A DNA stretch of 37,244 nucleotides from Chloroflexota bacterium (GTDB taxonomy: Bacteria; Chloroflexota; UBA6077; SHYK01). Shown piece by piece: positions 8,152 to 15,446 of the stretch (position 1 is its first letter; the number at the start of each line of letters is the position of its first letter). The position numbers were made by a program, and so were the translations under genes. The stretch spans positions 1 to 37,244 of the forward strand of contig DASRDP010000087.1 in the NCBI GenBank assembly GCA_035652535.1, read 5' to 3'. Below the pieces are notes generated by a model. It worked only from the letters and a program-made list of their open reading frames with translations, searched no databases and had not been told where the DNA came from.

Positions 8152-8514
8152 ATGCGCCGCGATATCCGCCTTCGCCGATCCGCCGATTTCGACCGAGTTC
8201 GGGCGAGCCGATCGACCGTCGCGCATCCACTGCTCGTCCTGGCACGACGACGACGCGAGGACGCTGGGCCAGCTCGTGTGGGCATCATCGTCGGCCGTCG
8301 GCTGGGGCACGCGGCGGCGCGCAACCGCGTCAAGCGCCGCCTCCGAGAGGCCGCGCGGGCTCTCTATTCCAGCATGGCGTCTGGCTGGGACGTGGTGCTC
8401 ATCGCGCGCCCCGCGGCTCGCGACGCAACCCAGGCCGATCTCGTCGCCGCGCTTCGATCGCTCATCCACCGCGCGCAAGATCACCGTCCTGTCGAATCCG
8501 GTGGCTCGCCCTGA
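8152..8514 (+). CDS. rnpA: Ribonuclease P protein component
   Basis: A 120-residue basic protein that assists the RNase P RNA in maturing tRNA 5' ends. It opens with MRRDIRLRRSADFDRVRASRS and carries the family signature RVGIIVGRRLGHAAARNRVKRRLREAAR around residues 41-68, including the RNxxKRxxRE motif. The gap to rpmH is 207 bp, longer than usual. The ATG at 8152 has only a weak GGA upstream, so initiation may depend on ribosomes arriving from upstream. A 57-codon open frame (7962-8135) fills most of the gap. yidD follows after 19 bases. Confidence 0.94.
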   Translation: MRRDIRLRRSADFDRVRASRSTVAHPLLVLARRRREDAGPARVGIIVGRRLGHAAARNRVKRRLREAARALYSSMASGWDVVLIARPAARDATQADLVAALRSLIHRAQDHRPVESGGSP

Positions 8515-8533
8515 AAGGTTGTGAACGCACCGA

Positions 8534-8749
8534 ATGAAATGGCTCATCCTCGTCCTGGTTCGGTTCTATCAACGCGCAATTTCGCCAGCGCTGCCTCCCG
8601 CATGCCGCTACCTGCCGACCTGTAGCGAATACTGCTGCGAGGCCGTCGAGCGCTTCGGACCGATCACCGGCCTGGTCCTCACGGCGCGGCGGATCCTGCG
8701 CTGCCATCCGTTTCACGCGCCGGGCTACGATCCCGTCCCGGAGCGTTGA
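8534..8749 (+). CDS. yidD: Membrane protein insertion efficiency factor YidD
   Basis: A 71-residue protein with an amphipathic/hydrophobic N-terminus (MKWLILVLVRFYQRAISPAL) and the three conserved cysteines of the family (CRYLPTCSEYCCEAVERFG), ending in RCHPFHAPGYDPVPER. YidD is reported to assist YidC-dependent membrane insertion and sits between rnpA and yidC in most bacteria, as here. Its TGA stop overlaps an ATG (TGATG at 8747-8751) that opens a 33-codon frame leading to yidC. Confidence 0.95.
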   Translation: MKWLILVLVRFYQRAISPALPPACRYLPTCSEYCCEAVERFGPITGLVLTARRILRCHPFHAPGYDPVPER

Positions 8750-8850
8750 TGTCGCGCGTGCATCGAGCGATCGGCGTTGAGTTCCGCGTCAGCGTCGCGG
8801 TGCGACCACCGACCCGGGGCGCGGGCGCCCCATCCAATCTGAAAGGCTAA
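8749..8850 (+). CDS. Candidate 33-residue leader peptide between yidD and yidC
   Basis: This small frame starts at the ATG that overlaps the yidD stop. It has GGAG at 8740-8743, five bases upstream, and ends with TAA at 8848-8850. After TAA comes one codon (TCG) and then the TTG start of yidC in the same frame. The peptide is basic with no membrane segment, and its second half reads RPPTRGAGAPSNLKG. The RGAGAP codons form the stem of a hairpin, and the last codons carry the yidC ribosome binding site. I do not recognise the peptide. It could be a translated leader that controls or couples yidC expression, or a chance open frame, which is easy to obtain in GC-rich DNA. Confidence 0.35.
   Translation: MSRVHRAIGVEFRVSVAVRPPTRGAGAPSNLKG
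8816..8831 (+). promoter_or_regulatory. Hairpin just upstream of the yidC ribosome binding site
   Basis: GGGGCG (8816-8821) pairs with CGCCCC (8826-8831) around a 4-nt loop. The stem lies inside codons 23-28 of the leader frame and ends 9 bases before the GAAAGG element (8841-8846) of yidC. It has no T-run, so a role in translation is more plausible than termination, if it has any. Confidence 0.4.
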
Positions 8851-8853
8851 TCG

Positions 8854-9675
8854 TTGGACTTCACGACCCTCTGGAACCTGGCCCTCGTCTGGAATATCGA
8901 GCGGGCCCTGATGTGGCTCACCGGCATGACCGGGAGCGCGGGCCTCGCCATTATCGTCTTCACCCTCCTCGTCAGGGCCGCGATGATCCCGCTGAGCCTC
9001 CAGCAAATCAAATCGCAGAAGGCGATGGCCGCGCTCCAGCCGCGTCTGCAGGAGCTTCAGCAGCGCCACGGCGGTGACCGCGTGCGCATGAGCCAGGAGC
9101 AGATGCGCCTGTACAAAGAGGCAGGGGTGAACCCCATGGCGGGGTGCCTGCCAATGGTCATCCAGATGCCAATCTGGTTTGCGCTCTATTCATCGCTTGT
9201 CAACCTCTCCCACAACGAGTCGTCGTTTCAGACGTCCTTCCTCTGGATCCACAACCTCGCCCTGCCGTCAACCCCCGATCCAAATAGCCCCGAAACCTGG
9301 CCCCTCGTCATCCTGCCCGTGGCCACGGCCGTCACGCAATGGATCGTGCAGAAGATGTCCACCATGACGACCTCCGACCCACAACAGCAGCAGATGAACC
9401 GCATGATGGAATTCATGCCCTTCATGTTTCTGATCTTCTCGTTCCAAGTCGCCGCGGGACTCACCCTGTACTGGGTCGTGTCCAATCTCTTCAGCATCGT
9501 CCAGCAAGGATTCGCGACCGGTTGGAGCCGATTCCCGATCCTGGGATCGCGGGCGGCGGCCGGGCCGACGTCCAACGGGGCCGGCCCCACCTCCGCGCTC
9601 CCGCGGCAGCCGCAGCCGCCTTCAGCACGGCGCAGGGGCGCATCCTCCCCCGGTCGGAAAAGGAAGGGAAAATGA
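8854..9675 (+). CDS. yidC: Membrane protein insertase YidC/Oxa1 family
   Basis: A 273-residue insertase of the Gram-positive/Oxa1 type without the large periplasmic P1 domain. The core has the family features: an early membrane helix, the conserved Arg in IIVFTLLVRAAMIPLS (R45, the hydrophilic groove), a cytoplasmic helical hairpin (KAMAALQPRLQELQQRHGGD), the YKEAGVNPMAGCLPMVIQMPIWFALY segment and the final LTLYWVVSNLFSIVQQ helix. The C-terminal 40 residues are a Pro/Ser/Arg/Lys-rich basic tail of the kind that contacts the ribosome. TTG at 8854 is the start, with GAAAGG seven bases upstream. Its stop overlaps the khpB start (ATGA). Confidence 0.96.
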   Translation: MDFTTLWNLALVWNIERALMWLTGMTGSAGLAIIVFTLLVRAAMIPLSLQQIKSQKAMAALQPRLQELQQRHGGDRVRMSQEQMRLYKEAGVNPMAGCLPMVIQMPIWFALYSSLVNLSHNESSFQTSFLWIHNLALPSTPDPNSPETWPLVILPVATAVTQWIVQKMSTMTTSDPQQQQMNRMMEFMPFMFLIFSFQVAAGLTLYWVVSNLFSIVQQGFATGWSRFPILGSRAAAGPTSNGAGPTSALPRQPQPPSARRRGASSPGRKRKGK

Positions 9676-10427
9676 GCAACGAGAGCATCGAGGTCCACGG
9701 CCGCACCACCGAGGAAGCCATCCGGGCCGCCCTGGACCGCCTCGGGGTGACGCGCGATGAAGTGGACATCGAAGTCCTTTCCGAGGGCAGATCCGGGGTG
9801 TTCGGCGTCGGGTCGCAGGAAGCGCGCGTGCGCGTGACCGTGGTCGGCGAGGAGTACGACTACGACGAGGAGGAAGAAGACGAATTCAATCGTGAGGCCC
9901 CGCAGGTCCAGGATGACGACGCCCAACTGGCTCGCGAGACCCTGGAGCGAATGCTCGACCTCCTCGACTTCCCCAACGTCGTGACGGTCCGGGGGATCCA
10001 ACAGGAAAACGGGAAGGCGACGATCCTCCTCGACGTCGCGGGAGACGACGTCGGCCTCATCATCGGCCGCCATGGCGAGACGCTGTCGAGTCTCCAGTTT
10101 CTCCTCAACGCCTGTCTGGGAAAGCGACTCCCTCGCGACACCCGGATCGTGGTGGACGTCGAGCACTATCGCGAGCGGCGCGAGCAATCCTTGCGCGCGA
10201 TCGCGATGCGGGCGGCGGATCGCGCCCGCCGCGAACGGCGCCCCGTGACGCTCCAGCCCATGCCGCCCAACGAGCGGCGCATCATCCATCTGGCGCTGCA
10301 ATCGAGTCGATACGTGAGCACCGAGTCAACCGGCGAAGGACCGGAGCGCAGGGTGGTCATCTCCCCCAAGCAGACGTTCGTGCCTCGTCGACCCAACTAC
10401 GGCTATCCGCGAGGAATGCGAGGATAA
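9672..10427 (+). CDS. khpB: RNA-binding protein KhpB (Jag/SpoIIIJ-associated)
   Basis: A 251-residue protein with the three-part Jag architecture: a Jag-N domain (residues 1-52, EVHGRTTEEAIRAAL and SGVFGVG), an acidic linker (EEYDYDEEEEDEF, 60-72), a KH domain with the GRHG loop at 132-135 in VGLIIGRHGETL, and an R3H domain with R203/H206. KhpB binds RNA and affects cell division and elongation in firmicutes; its place directly after yidC is conserved. The ATG overlaps the yidC stop by four bases and has GGAAGGG upstream. AAGGAG for the next gene overlaps its own stop region. Confidence 0.95.
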   Translation: MSNESIEVHGRTTEEAIRAALDRLGVTRDEVDIEVLSEGRSGVFGVGSQEARVRVTVVGEEYDYDEEEEDEFNREAPQVQDDDAQLARETLERMLDLLDFPNVVTVRGIQQENGKATILLDVAGDDVGLIIGRHGETLSSLQFLLNACLGKRLPRDTRIVVDVEHYRERREQSLRAIAMRAADRARRERRPVTLQPMPPNERRIIHLALQSSRYVSTESTGEGPERRVVISPKQTFVPRRPNYGYPRGMRG

Positions 10428-10438
10428 GGAGCCGGATC

Positions 10439-11371
10439 GTGAAGCCCGAACCGGCGCCCGATTACGTCGTCATCGGCCATGTCACCCACGACCGATTTCG
10501 CGATCGCCCCGTGGCGACGCACGGGTGGAGTCCGCGGCGCGGCGACGCCGAGCGACCCGGCGGTACGGCGTACTACGCCGGCGTCGCGGCCCTGCGTCTC
10601 GGCCGGACGGTCGGGCTCGTGACGTCGTTTGGGGCGGACTTCCGATACCGCGCCATGCTTGCGCCGATGCAGATCGCGCGGGTACCAGCGGAGCGCACCA
10701 CCTGCTTCGAGATCGCGTCCTTCGACGGGCGCAGACAGCTCCGATCGCTCCATCGCGCCGGCGAGCTCAGTTTCGATGCCGCGGCGGCGAGCTGGCGCGC
10801 GGCGGACATCGTGCACTGTGCGCCCGTGGCCGGCGAGGTGCGTACATCGGTCATCCGCGACGGCGGGCGCGGCCACCGGGCGGCGACGCTCCAGGGTTGG
10901 CTTCGAACGCACGAGGACGGCCAGCTGGTCCAATCGCTGTATCCGGCGGATTTTCCTGCATCCCTCGATGGGCTGGACTGGGCCGTCGTCTCCACCGAGG
11001 ATCTCGGGGGATCGGACGCTGGCCGGTGGCGGTCCAGGGCCGAGGAGCTGGCGGCGCACGTTGGCGTGCTGGCGGTGACAGAGGGGGCCCAGGGCTGCGC
11101 CCTATACGCCGAGAGATGCGAGACGTATGTCGAGCCATTCCCGGCCCGCGAGGTCGACAGCACCGGCGCCGGGGACGTGTTCGCGGCGGCCTTTTTCATC
11201 CGCCTCTCGGAGACCCGCGACCCGACAGAGAGCGCCCGGTTTGCCGCGTGCGCGGCGGCCCTATCGGTCGAGGGGGTGGGCGCCTCGCGTGTGCCGAATC
11301 GGCGGGAAGTCCTCGACGCCCTCCGCCAGCGTCGCGGCGTCACGGTAGCGCAGGCGGAGTCGGCGCGCTGA
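10439..11371 (+). CDS. PfkB family carbohydrate kinase
   Basis: A 310-residue ribokinase-fold protein. The N-terminal substrate region has PGGTAYYAGVAALRLG (40-55) and the C-terminal PfkB signature 2 is DSTGAGDVFAAAFF, with the catalytic base Asp246. It should phosphorylate a sugar, nucleoside or related alcohol with ATP; the substrate cannot be deduced. The GTG at 10439 has a perfect AAGGAG seven bases upstream. The gene lies between khpB and parA, 11 and 54 bases from its neighbours, so it is probably in the same transcript, although there is no obvious functional link to chromosome segregation. Confidence 0.88.
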   Translation: MKPEPAPDYVVIGHVTHDRFRDRPVATHGWSPRRGDAERPGGTAYYAGVAALRLGRTVGLVTSFGADFRYRAMLAPMQIARVPAERTTCFEIASFDGRRQLRSLHRAGELSFDAAAASWRAADIVHCAPVAGEVRTSVIRDGGRGHRAATLQGWLRTHEDGQLVQSLYPADFPASLDGLDWAVVSTEDLGGSDAGRWRSRAEELAAHVGVLAVTEGAQGCALYAERCETYVEPFPAREVDSTGAGDVFAAAFFIRLSETRDPTESARFAACAAALSVEGVGASRVPNRREVLDALRQRRGVTVAQAESAR

Positions 11372-11425
11372 AGGAGACCGACCGGCGGGTGGCGATATTG
11401 AGCCCGCGCACGAATTGGGGGTACG

Positions 11426-12193
11426 GTGACCCGCGTCATCGCGGTGGCAAATCAAAAGGGCGGCGTCGGCAAGACGACGACCGCCGTCAACCTCGGGGCG
11501 TACCTGGGAACCGTGGGCCGGGTGCTCCTCGTCGATGCCGATCCCCAGGCCAACGCGACGAGCGCGCTCGGCGCGCGGTTGGACGGCGACGAGCCGTCCC
11601 TCTATGACGTCTTGCTCGGGGGGCTGGAGCTCGCCACCATCGCACGGCCGACGCGGGAGCCCGGTCTCGATCTCGCCCCGTCGTCGCCGTCGCTGGCAGG
11701 AGCGCAGATCGAGCTCGTGGACGTGCCCGACCGGGACATGCGGCTTCGACACGCGGTTGACCGCGTGCGCGCGTCCTACGACGTGGTCATCGTCGATTGT
11801 CCCCCATCGCTGGGGTTGCTCACCGTCAACGCGTTGGCGGCGGCCGACGCGGTCCTGGTGCCCGTGCAGTGCGAATATCTCGCGTTGGAGGGACTCGGGC
11901 AGCTCATGCGGATTATCCAGGCGGTCCGTGAAGGCGTGAATCCGAGGCTTGACCTCCTTGGCGTCCTTCTGACGATGCACGACGGACGAACGAATCTCAG
12001 CACGCAGGTGGTCGACGAGGTGCGCCGTCATTTTCCTACCGAGACGTTCGCCAATATCGTTCCCCGGTCCGTTCGCTTGTCGGAGGCGCCGAGCTACGGT
12101 CAATCCATTTTCGCGTACGACGCCATCTCGCGGGGCGCTCGCGCGTACGCGGGAGTCGCCGCGGAAATCATCCGGCGAGGGTACGGCCCGTGA
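11426..12193 (+). CDS. parA: ParA (Soj) chromosome partitioning ATPase
   Basis: A 255-residue Walker-type ATPase of the chromosomal ParA/Soj class, with no N-terminal HTH. The deviant Walker A motif KGGVGKTT is at residues 11-18, the switch I-like Walker A' at VDADPQ (37-42), and Walker B at VVIVDCPPSLG. It is expected to form an ATP-dependent gradient on the nucleoid that moves ParB-parS complexes. The GTG start has a G-rich stretch 4-5 bases upstream. The stop overlaps an in-frame GTG of parB (GTGA), but parB has a better start 18 bases on. Confidence 0.96.
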   Translation: MTRVIAVANQKGGVGKTTTAVNLGAYLGTVGRVLLVDADPQANATSALGARLDGDEPSLYDVLLGGLELATIARPTREPGLDLAPSSPSLAGAQIELVDVPDRDMRLRHAVDRVRASYDVVIVDCPPSLGLLTVNALAAADAVLVPVQCEYLALEGLGQLMRIIQAVREGVNPRLDLLGVLLTMHDGRTNLSTQVVDEVRRHFPTETFANIVPRSVRLSEAPSYGQSIFAYDAISRGARAYAGVAAEIIRRGYGP

Positions 12194-12210
12194 GCCACCA
12201 GGAGGAGCCA

Positions 12211-13077
12211 ATGCAGCATTTCCGAGGCGGACTCGGCCGCGGATTGGACGCCCTCATTCCCCGGGGCGGCAGCGGGATCCAGGAGATCGAGGTGGGGCGG
12301 ATCAGTCCGAACCCGCTCCAGCCGCGCCAGCGGTTCGACCAGGAATCGCTCGTCGAGCTGGCCGCCTCGATCCGCGAGCACGGCATTCTCCAGCCCGTGA
12401 TCGTGACTCGGGATGGCGCGGGCTACACGCTGATCGCCGGGGAGCGGCGGTGGCGTGCCGCGCGATTGGCCGGCTTCGCGACGATACCCGCCCTCGTCAA
12501 GGACGCCTCGCCCGAGTCGTCGCTGGGGATCGCCCTCGTCGAAAACCTCCAGCGCGCCGACCTGTCGCCGCTGGAAGAGGCGGCCGCCTACCACGAGCTG
12601 GTGGAGACGTTCCATCTCACCCAAGAGCAGGTAGCAGCGCGGGTCAGCCGGAGCCGCGTGGCGGTGGCAAATCGATTGCGGCTCCTCACGCTGCCTGGCC
12701 ACACGAAGGCCCTCCTCGCGGACGGCGCCATCTCGGAGGGCCACGCCCGCGCGCTCCTTGGCTGCGCGGACCCCCGTGACCTCGACGCCCTCGCCGATCG
12801 CATCGTCGCCGAGGGACTGAGCGTCCGCGAGACCGAAGAGCTGGTGCGCCGCGCGCGAGGAGACGATGACCCCACCCACGAGGAGACGCAGCCTCGGGCC
12901 GTCCGGGGGGACAGGAGCCAGCAGTCCAGCGATCTGGAGGAGGCGCTCCAGCGGGTACTGGGAACCAAGGTCCAGATCGTCCGCTCGCGCAGGGGAGGCC
13001 GCCTCGTCCTCCACTATTACGATGACGACCAGCTCACAGGAATCGTGGAGCTGCTCCTCGAACGGGGGCGCATCTGA
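12211..13077 (+). CDS. parB: ParB (Spo0J) chromosome partitioning protein
   Basis: A 288-residue chromosomal ParB. It opens with the typical GGLGRGLDALIP segment. The CTPase/N-terminal domain carries GERRWRAARLAGF (box II, 78-90) and ENLQRADLSPLEEAAAY (111-127). The HTH that reads parS lies near 136-160 (LTQEQVAARVSRSRVAVANRLRLL). A short dimerisation domain ends the protein. The ATG at 12211 is preferred over GTG 12190 because AGGAGG lies five bases upstream. A matching parS site is present in rarA at 7036-7049. The stop overlaps the putative CTG start of the next gene. Confidence 0.96.
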   Translation: MQHFRGGLGRGLDALIPRGGSGIQEIEVGRISPNPLQPRQRFDQESLVELAASIREHGILQPVIVTRDGAGYTLIAGERRWRAARLAGFATIPALVKDASPESSLGIALVENLQRADLSPLEEAAAYHELVETFHLTQEQVAARVSRSRVAVANRLRLLTLPGHTKALLADGAISEGHARALLGCADPRDLDALADRIVAEGLSVRETEELVRRARGDDDPTHEETQPRAVRGDRSQQSSDLEEALQRVLGTKVQIVRSRRGGRLVLHYYDDDQLTGIVELLLERGRI

Positions 13078-13766
13078 CGAGCATATCTGCCGTCCTTCCC
13101 GCGTACAACGAGGAAGCCCTCATCGCCTCGACCGCGTCCGCCGTGTCGAAGACGATGAGCAGGCTCGTGGAAGACTACGAAGTCATCGTCGTCAACGATG
13201 GCTCGCGCGACCGCACCCGGGAGATGGTGGAGGCGCTGTCGGCCTCGGACCCTCACGTGCGGTGCGTCAGCCATCCGCAGAACCGCGGCTATGGCGAGGC
13301 GCTGCGCACCGGATTCTCCTCATCCGTCAAGGACCTGATCTTCTTTACCGACGGGGATAAGCAGTTCGACGTGAACGAGGTCGAGCGGTTCATCCCGGCA
13401 ATCCAGGATGCTGATCTGGTGATCGGCTATCGTCGTCCTCGACGGGACCCGCTGCTGCGACTCTTCTACGCCGTCGGCTGGAAGCTCCTGGTCACCGCGC
13501 TGTTCGGCTACGCGGCGCGCGACATCGATTGCGCGTTCAAGCTGTTCCGCCGCGAGGTTTGGGAGACCGTCCACGTCAACTCGGGGGGCGCGACCTTCAG
13601 CGCGGAATTTCTCGTCAAGGCGCGGCGAAAAGGGTACCGCGTGAAGGAGCTGCGCGTGACTCACTACCCCCGGACGGCCGGCCGCCCGACCGGCGGCAAC
13701 CCGCGGGTCATTATTCGCGCGTTCCGCGACCTGATCTGGCTACGCGCCCACCTGAACGATGAGTGA
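13074..13766 (+). CDS. Glycosyltransferase family 2, probable CTG start
   Basis: A GT-A fold glycosyltransferase (230 residues from CTG). The first strand and conserved ISAVLPAYNEEALIAS motif, followed by YEVIVVNDGSRDRT and the FTDGDKQFD (DxD-like) motif, identify a dolichol-phosphate-sugar synthase-like GT2 enzyme. The VLPAYNEE motif lies before the first ATG/GTG/TTG (GTG 13143). In this frame an upstream stop at 13023 and the absence of any standard start between leave CTG 13074 as the best start: it overlaps the parB TGA (CTGA) and has GGGGG 5 bases upstream. It probably works with the next glycosyltransferase on a cell-surface glycan or lipid; the acceptor is unknown. Confidence 0.85.
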   Translation: MTSISAVLPAYNEEALIASTASAVSKTMSRLVEDYEVIVVNDGSRDRTREMVEALSASDPHVRCVSHPQNRGYGEALRTGFSSSVKDLIFFTDGDKQFDVNEVERFIPAIQDADLVIGYRRPRRDPLLRLFYAVGWKLLVTALFGYAARDIDCAFKLFRREVWETVHVNSGGATFSAEFLVKARRKGYRVKELRVTHYPRTAGRPTGGNPRVIIRAFRDLIWLRAHLNDE

Positions 13767-13772
13767 GCGCGG

Positions 13773-15056
13773 GTGACCGACCAGGGACGGGCAGGCCGTC
13801 CGCTGGCTGAACACACTGGCCAGGGACCTTCGCTCGCCGGTGCGCGCGTTCTCGCCATTGCTCCCACGCCGTTTTTCAGCGACTATGGCTGTCACGTTCG
13901 GATCGCCGAAGAGATCGCGGGCCTCCACGCGTTCTGTGTCGACACGAGCCTCGTCACCTACCCGTTTGGCCGCGATCTTGCCGATATCCCGACCCATCGG
14001 GCGCCGCGACTGGGCGGCCCTCGACGCATCAGCCCCGGCTCATCCCTCCATAAGTTCTCGATGGACGCAACCCTCGCGGGACTCGCGCTGCGGGTCGGTC
14101 GCCGCGTGAGGCCGCATCTCGTCCACGGCCATCTCCACGAGGGGGCGCTCATCGGATACGTCGTCGCGCGCCGACGGCGCGTCCCGCTCGTCTTCGACTT
14201 TCAGGGGAGCCTGACGGCCGAGATGATCGACCACGGCTTCCTGTCCCCGCGGTCGCCCGCGTTCCGGGTCTTTCGCGCCCTGGAGCGCTGGATCGTCGCC
14301 CACGCGGATGTCATCGTGACGAGCACGACCCACGGGGCTGACCTCCTGGTGCGCGATTTCGGCCGACCAGCGGATTCGATCGTCGTCGTTCCCGACGGGG
14401 TGAACACACAGCGGTTTCGGCCTGCCTGGGAGGACGCCGGCGGGCCCGGAGAGAACCAGATTCGGGCGCTGCGCCAGCGACTTGGGCTTCCCGATGCCAA
14501 GCACACGGTGGTGTATCTCGGCCTGCTGGCCGAATACCAGGGGATCACACACCTCCTGCGGGCCATCGAGACGCTCGCAGACCGCCACGTCGATGCCCAC
14601 TACGTCATCATGGGATTCCCGGGCGAGGAACGCTACCGGATCCTCGCTCGCCGTCTCGGGATCGACGCGTATGTGACCTTCACGGGCGCTGTTCCCTATG
14701 AGCAGGCCGGCGCCTATCTCGCCCTCGGCGATCTCGCAGTCTCCCCGAAGCTCTCCCTCACCGAGGGCAACGGGAAGCTGGTGAACTACATGGCCATGGG
14801 CCTGCCGATCGTCGTGTACGACTCGCCTGTCAGCCGCGAGACCCTGGGAGAGCTCGGCATCTACGCCCCCAGCGGGGACTGGTCGGCGCTCGCCGTCGAG
14901 ATCGAGCGCGCGCTTTCCGATCCCGGCGCACTCGTGGAGCAGGGAAGGGCCTTGCGCGCCCGCGCCATCGCGCTGTTTGGCTGGGAGCGCTCGGCCGCCC
15001 GTCTCGCCGAGGTCTACGAACGCGCGATCAACGGAGCGGCCAAGACTCGACGGTGA
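13773..15056 (+). CDS. Glycosyltransferase family 4 (group 1)
   Basis: A 427-residue GT-B fold glycosyltransferase. The N-terminal acceptor domain has LAIAPTPFFSDYGCHVRIAEEIAGL and HLVHGHLHEGALIGY; the C-terminal nucleotide-sugar domain has VVPDGVNTQRFRP, TVVYLGLLAEYQG and the family EX7E-like region, here SPKLSLTEGNGKLVNYMAMGLPIVVYD. The GTG at 13773 starts 6 bases after the preceding GT2 stop, so the two are almost certainly co-translated. Sugar donor and acceptor are not readable. It is the last gene of the long plus-strand cluster that begins at rpmH. Confidence 0.9.
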   Translation: MTDQGRAGRPLAEHTGQGPSLAGARVLAIAPTPFFSDYGCHVRIAEEIAGLHAFCVDTSLVTYPFGRDLADIPTHRAPRLGGPRRISPGSSLHKFSMDATLAGLALRVGRRVRPHLVHGHLHEGALIGYVVARRRRVPLVFDFQGSLTAEMIDHGFLSPRSPAFRVFRALERWIVAHADVIVTSTTHGADLLVRDFGRPADSIVVVPDGVNTQRFRPAWEDAGGPGENQIRALRQRLGLPDAKHTVVYLGLLAEYQGITHLLRAIETLADRHVDAHYVIMGFPGEERYRILARRLGIDAYVTFTGAVPYEQAGAYLALGDLAVSPKLSLTEGNGKLVNYMAMGLPIVVYDSPVSRETLGELGIYAPSGDWSALAVEIERALSDPGALVEQGRALRARAIALFGWERSAARLAEVYERAINGAAKTRR

Positions 15057-15149
15057 CCCGATGCCGGGGCCCGCGCGCAGGTCGACGAACGCGGGCTCGT
15101 TCTCAGATCGGGCCCTCCTCGCGCTGACGCGATCGCCGCGCTGGTTGAC

Positions 15150-15293
15150 CTACTTCGCGCTGCCGATCTTGAACATGCGAGTGCTGCAGACCTCGCATTC
15201 GCCGCGTGACGCTGGTCGGCCATTCTTGAGTGTTACCTGCTGAACGTTCTTCATCGTGCGCTTCTGTCGACACTTCACGCAATACGCTTCCAT
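15150..15293 (-). CDS. DUF5679-type small zinc-ribbon protein
   Basis: A 47-residue protein. It has two CxxC knuckles, C5-V-K-C8 (MEAYCVKCRQKR) and C33-E-V-C36 (GECEVCSTRMF), separated by the conserved segment VTLKNGRPASRG and ending in FKIGSAK. This matches my recollection of the DUF5679 family, which is common in Chloroflexota; function unknown, one zinc ion expected. The ATG has a perfect GGAGG six bases upstream. It is divergent from the TPR gene and convergent with the glycosyltransferase; 15057-15149 shows nothing else. Confidence 0.9.
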   Translation of the reverse strand: MEAYCVKCRQKRTMKNVQQVTLKNGRPASRGECEVCSTRMFKIGSAK

Positions 15294-15386
15294 CAGGTAC
15301 CTCCAGATCCGCCCTCGTGCCACGCGGGCGTTCAGGCCTCACTTGCATTCTAACCGACGGTCGCGACACGCAATTGCGAACGGCGA

Positions 15387-15416
15387 TTGAAGGCCTCTTT
15401 TTGGCGTCGGTATACT
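15387..15416 (+). promoter_or_regulatory. Promoter of the TPR-ndk unit
   Basis: TTGAAG (15387-15392) and TATACT (15411-15416) are separated by 18 bases. A start near 15423 gives a leader of about 24 nt before the GTG at 15447, and rules out the upstream TTG at 15387 as start codon. Confidence 0.6.
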
Positions 15417-15446
15417 GCGGCGAAACCTCCAAACCATGAGTGGTCC

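Noticed and set aside
7690-8152. Replication origin next to rpmH
   Set aside because: The gene order suggests proximity to the origin, but I found no DnaA-box cluster, and dnaA is not present. The interval is explained by a promoter and rpmH.
9228-10301. 357-codon open frame antisense to yidC and khpB
   Set aside because: An artefact of GC-rich codon bias; both opposing genes are unmistakable.
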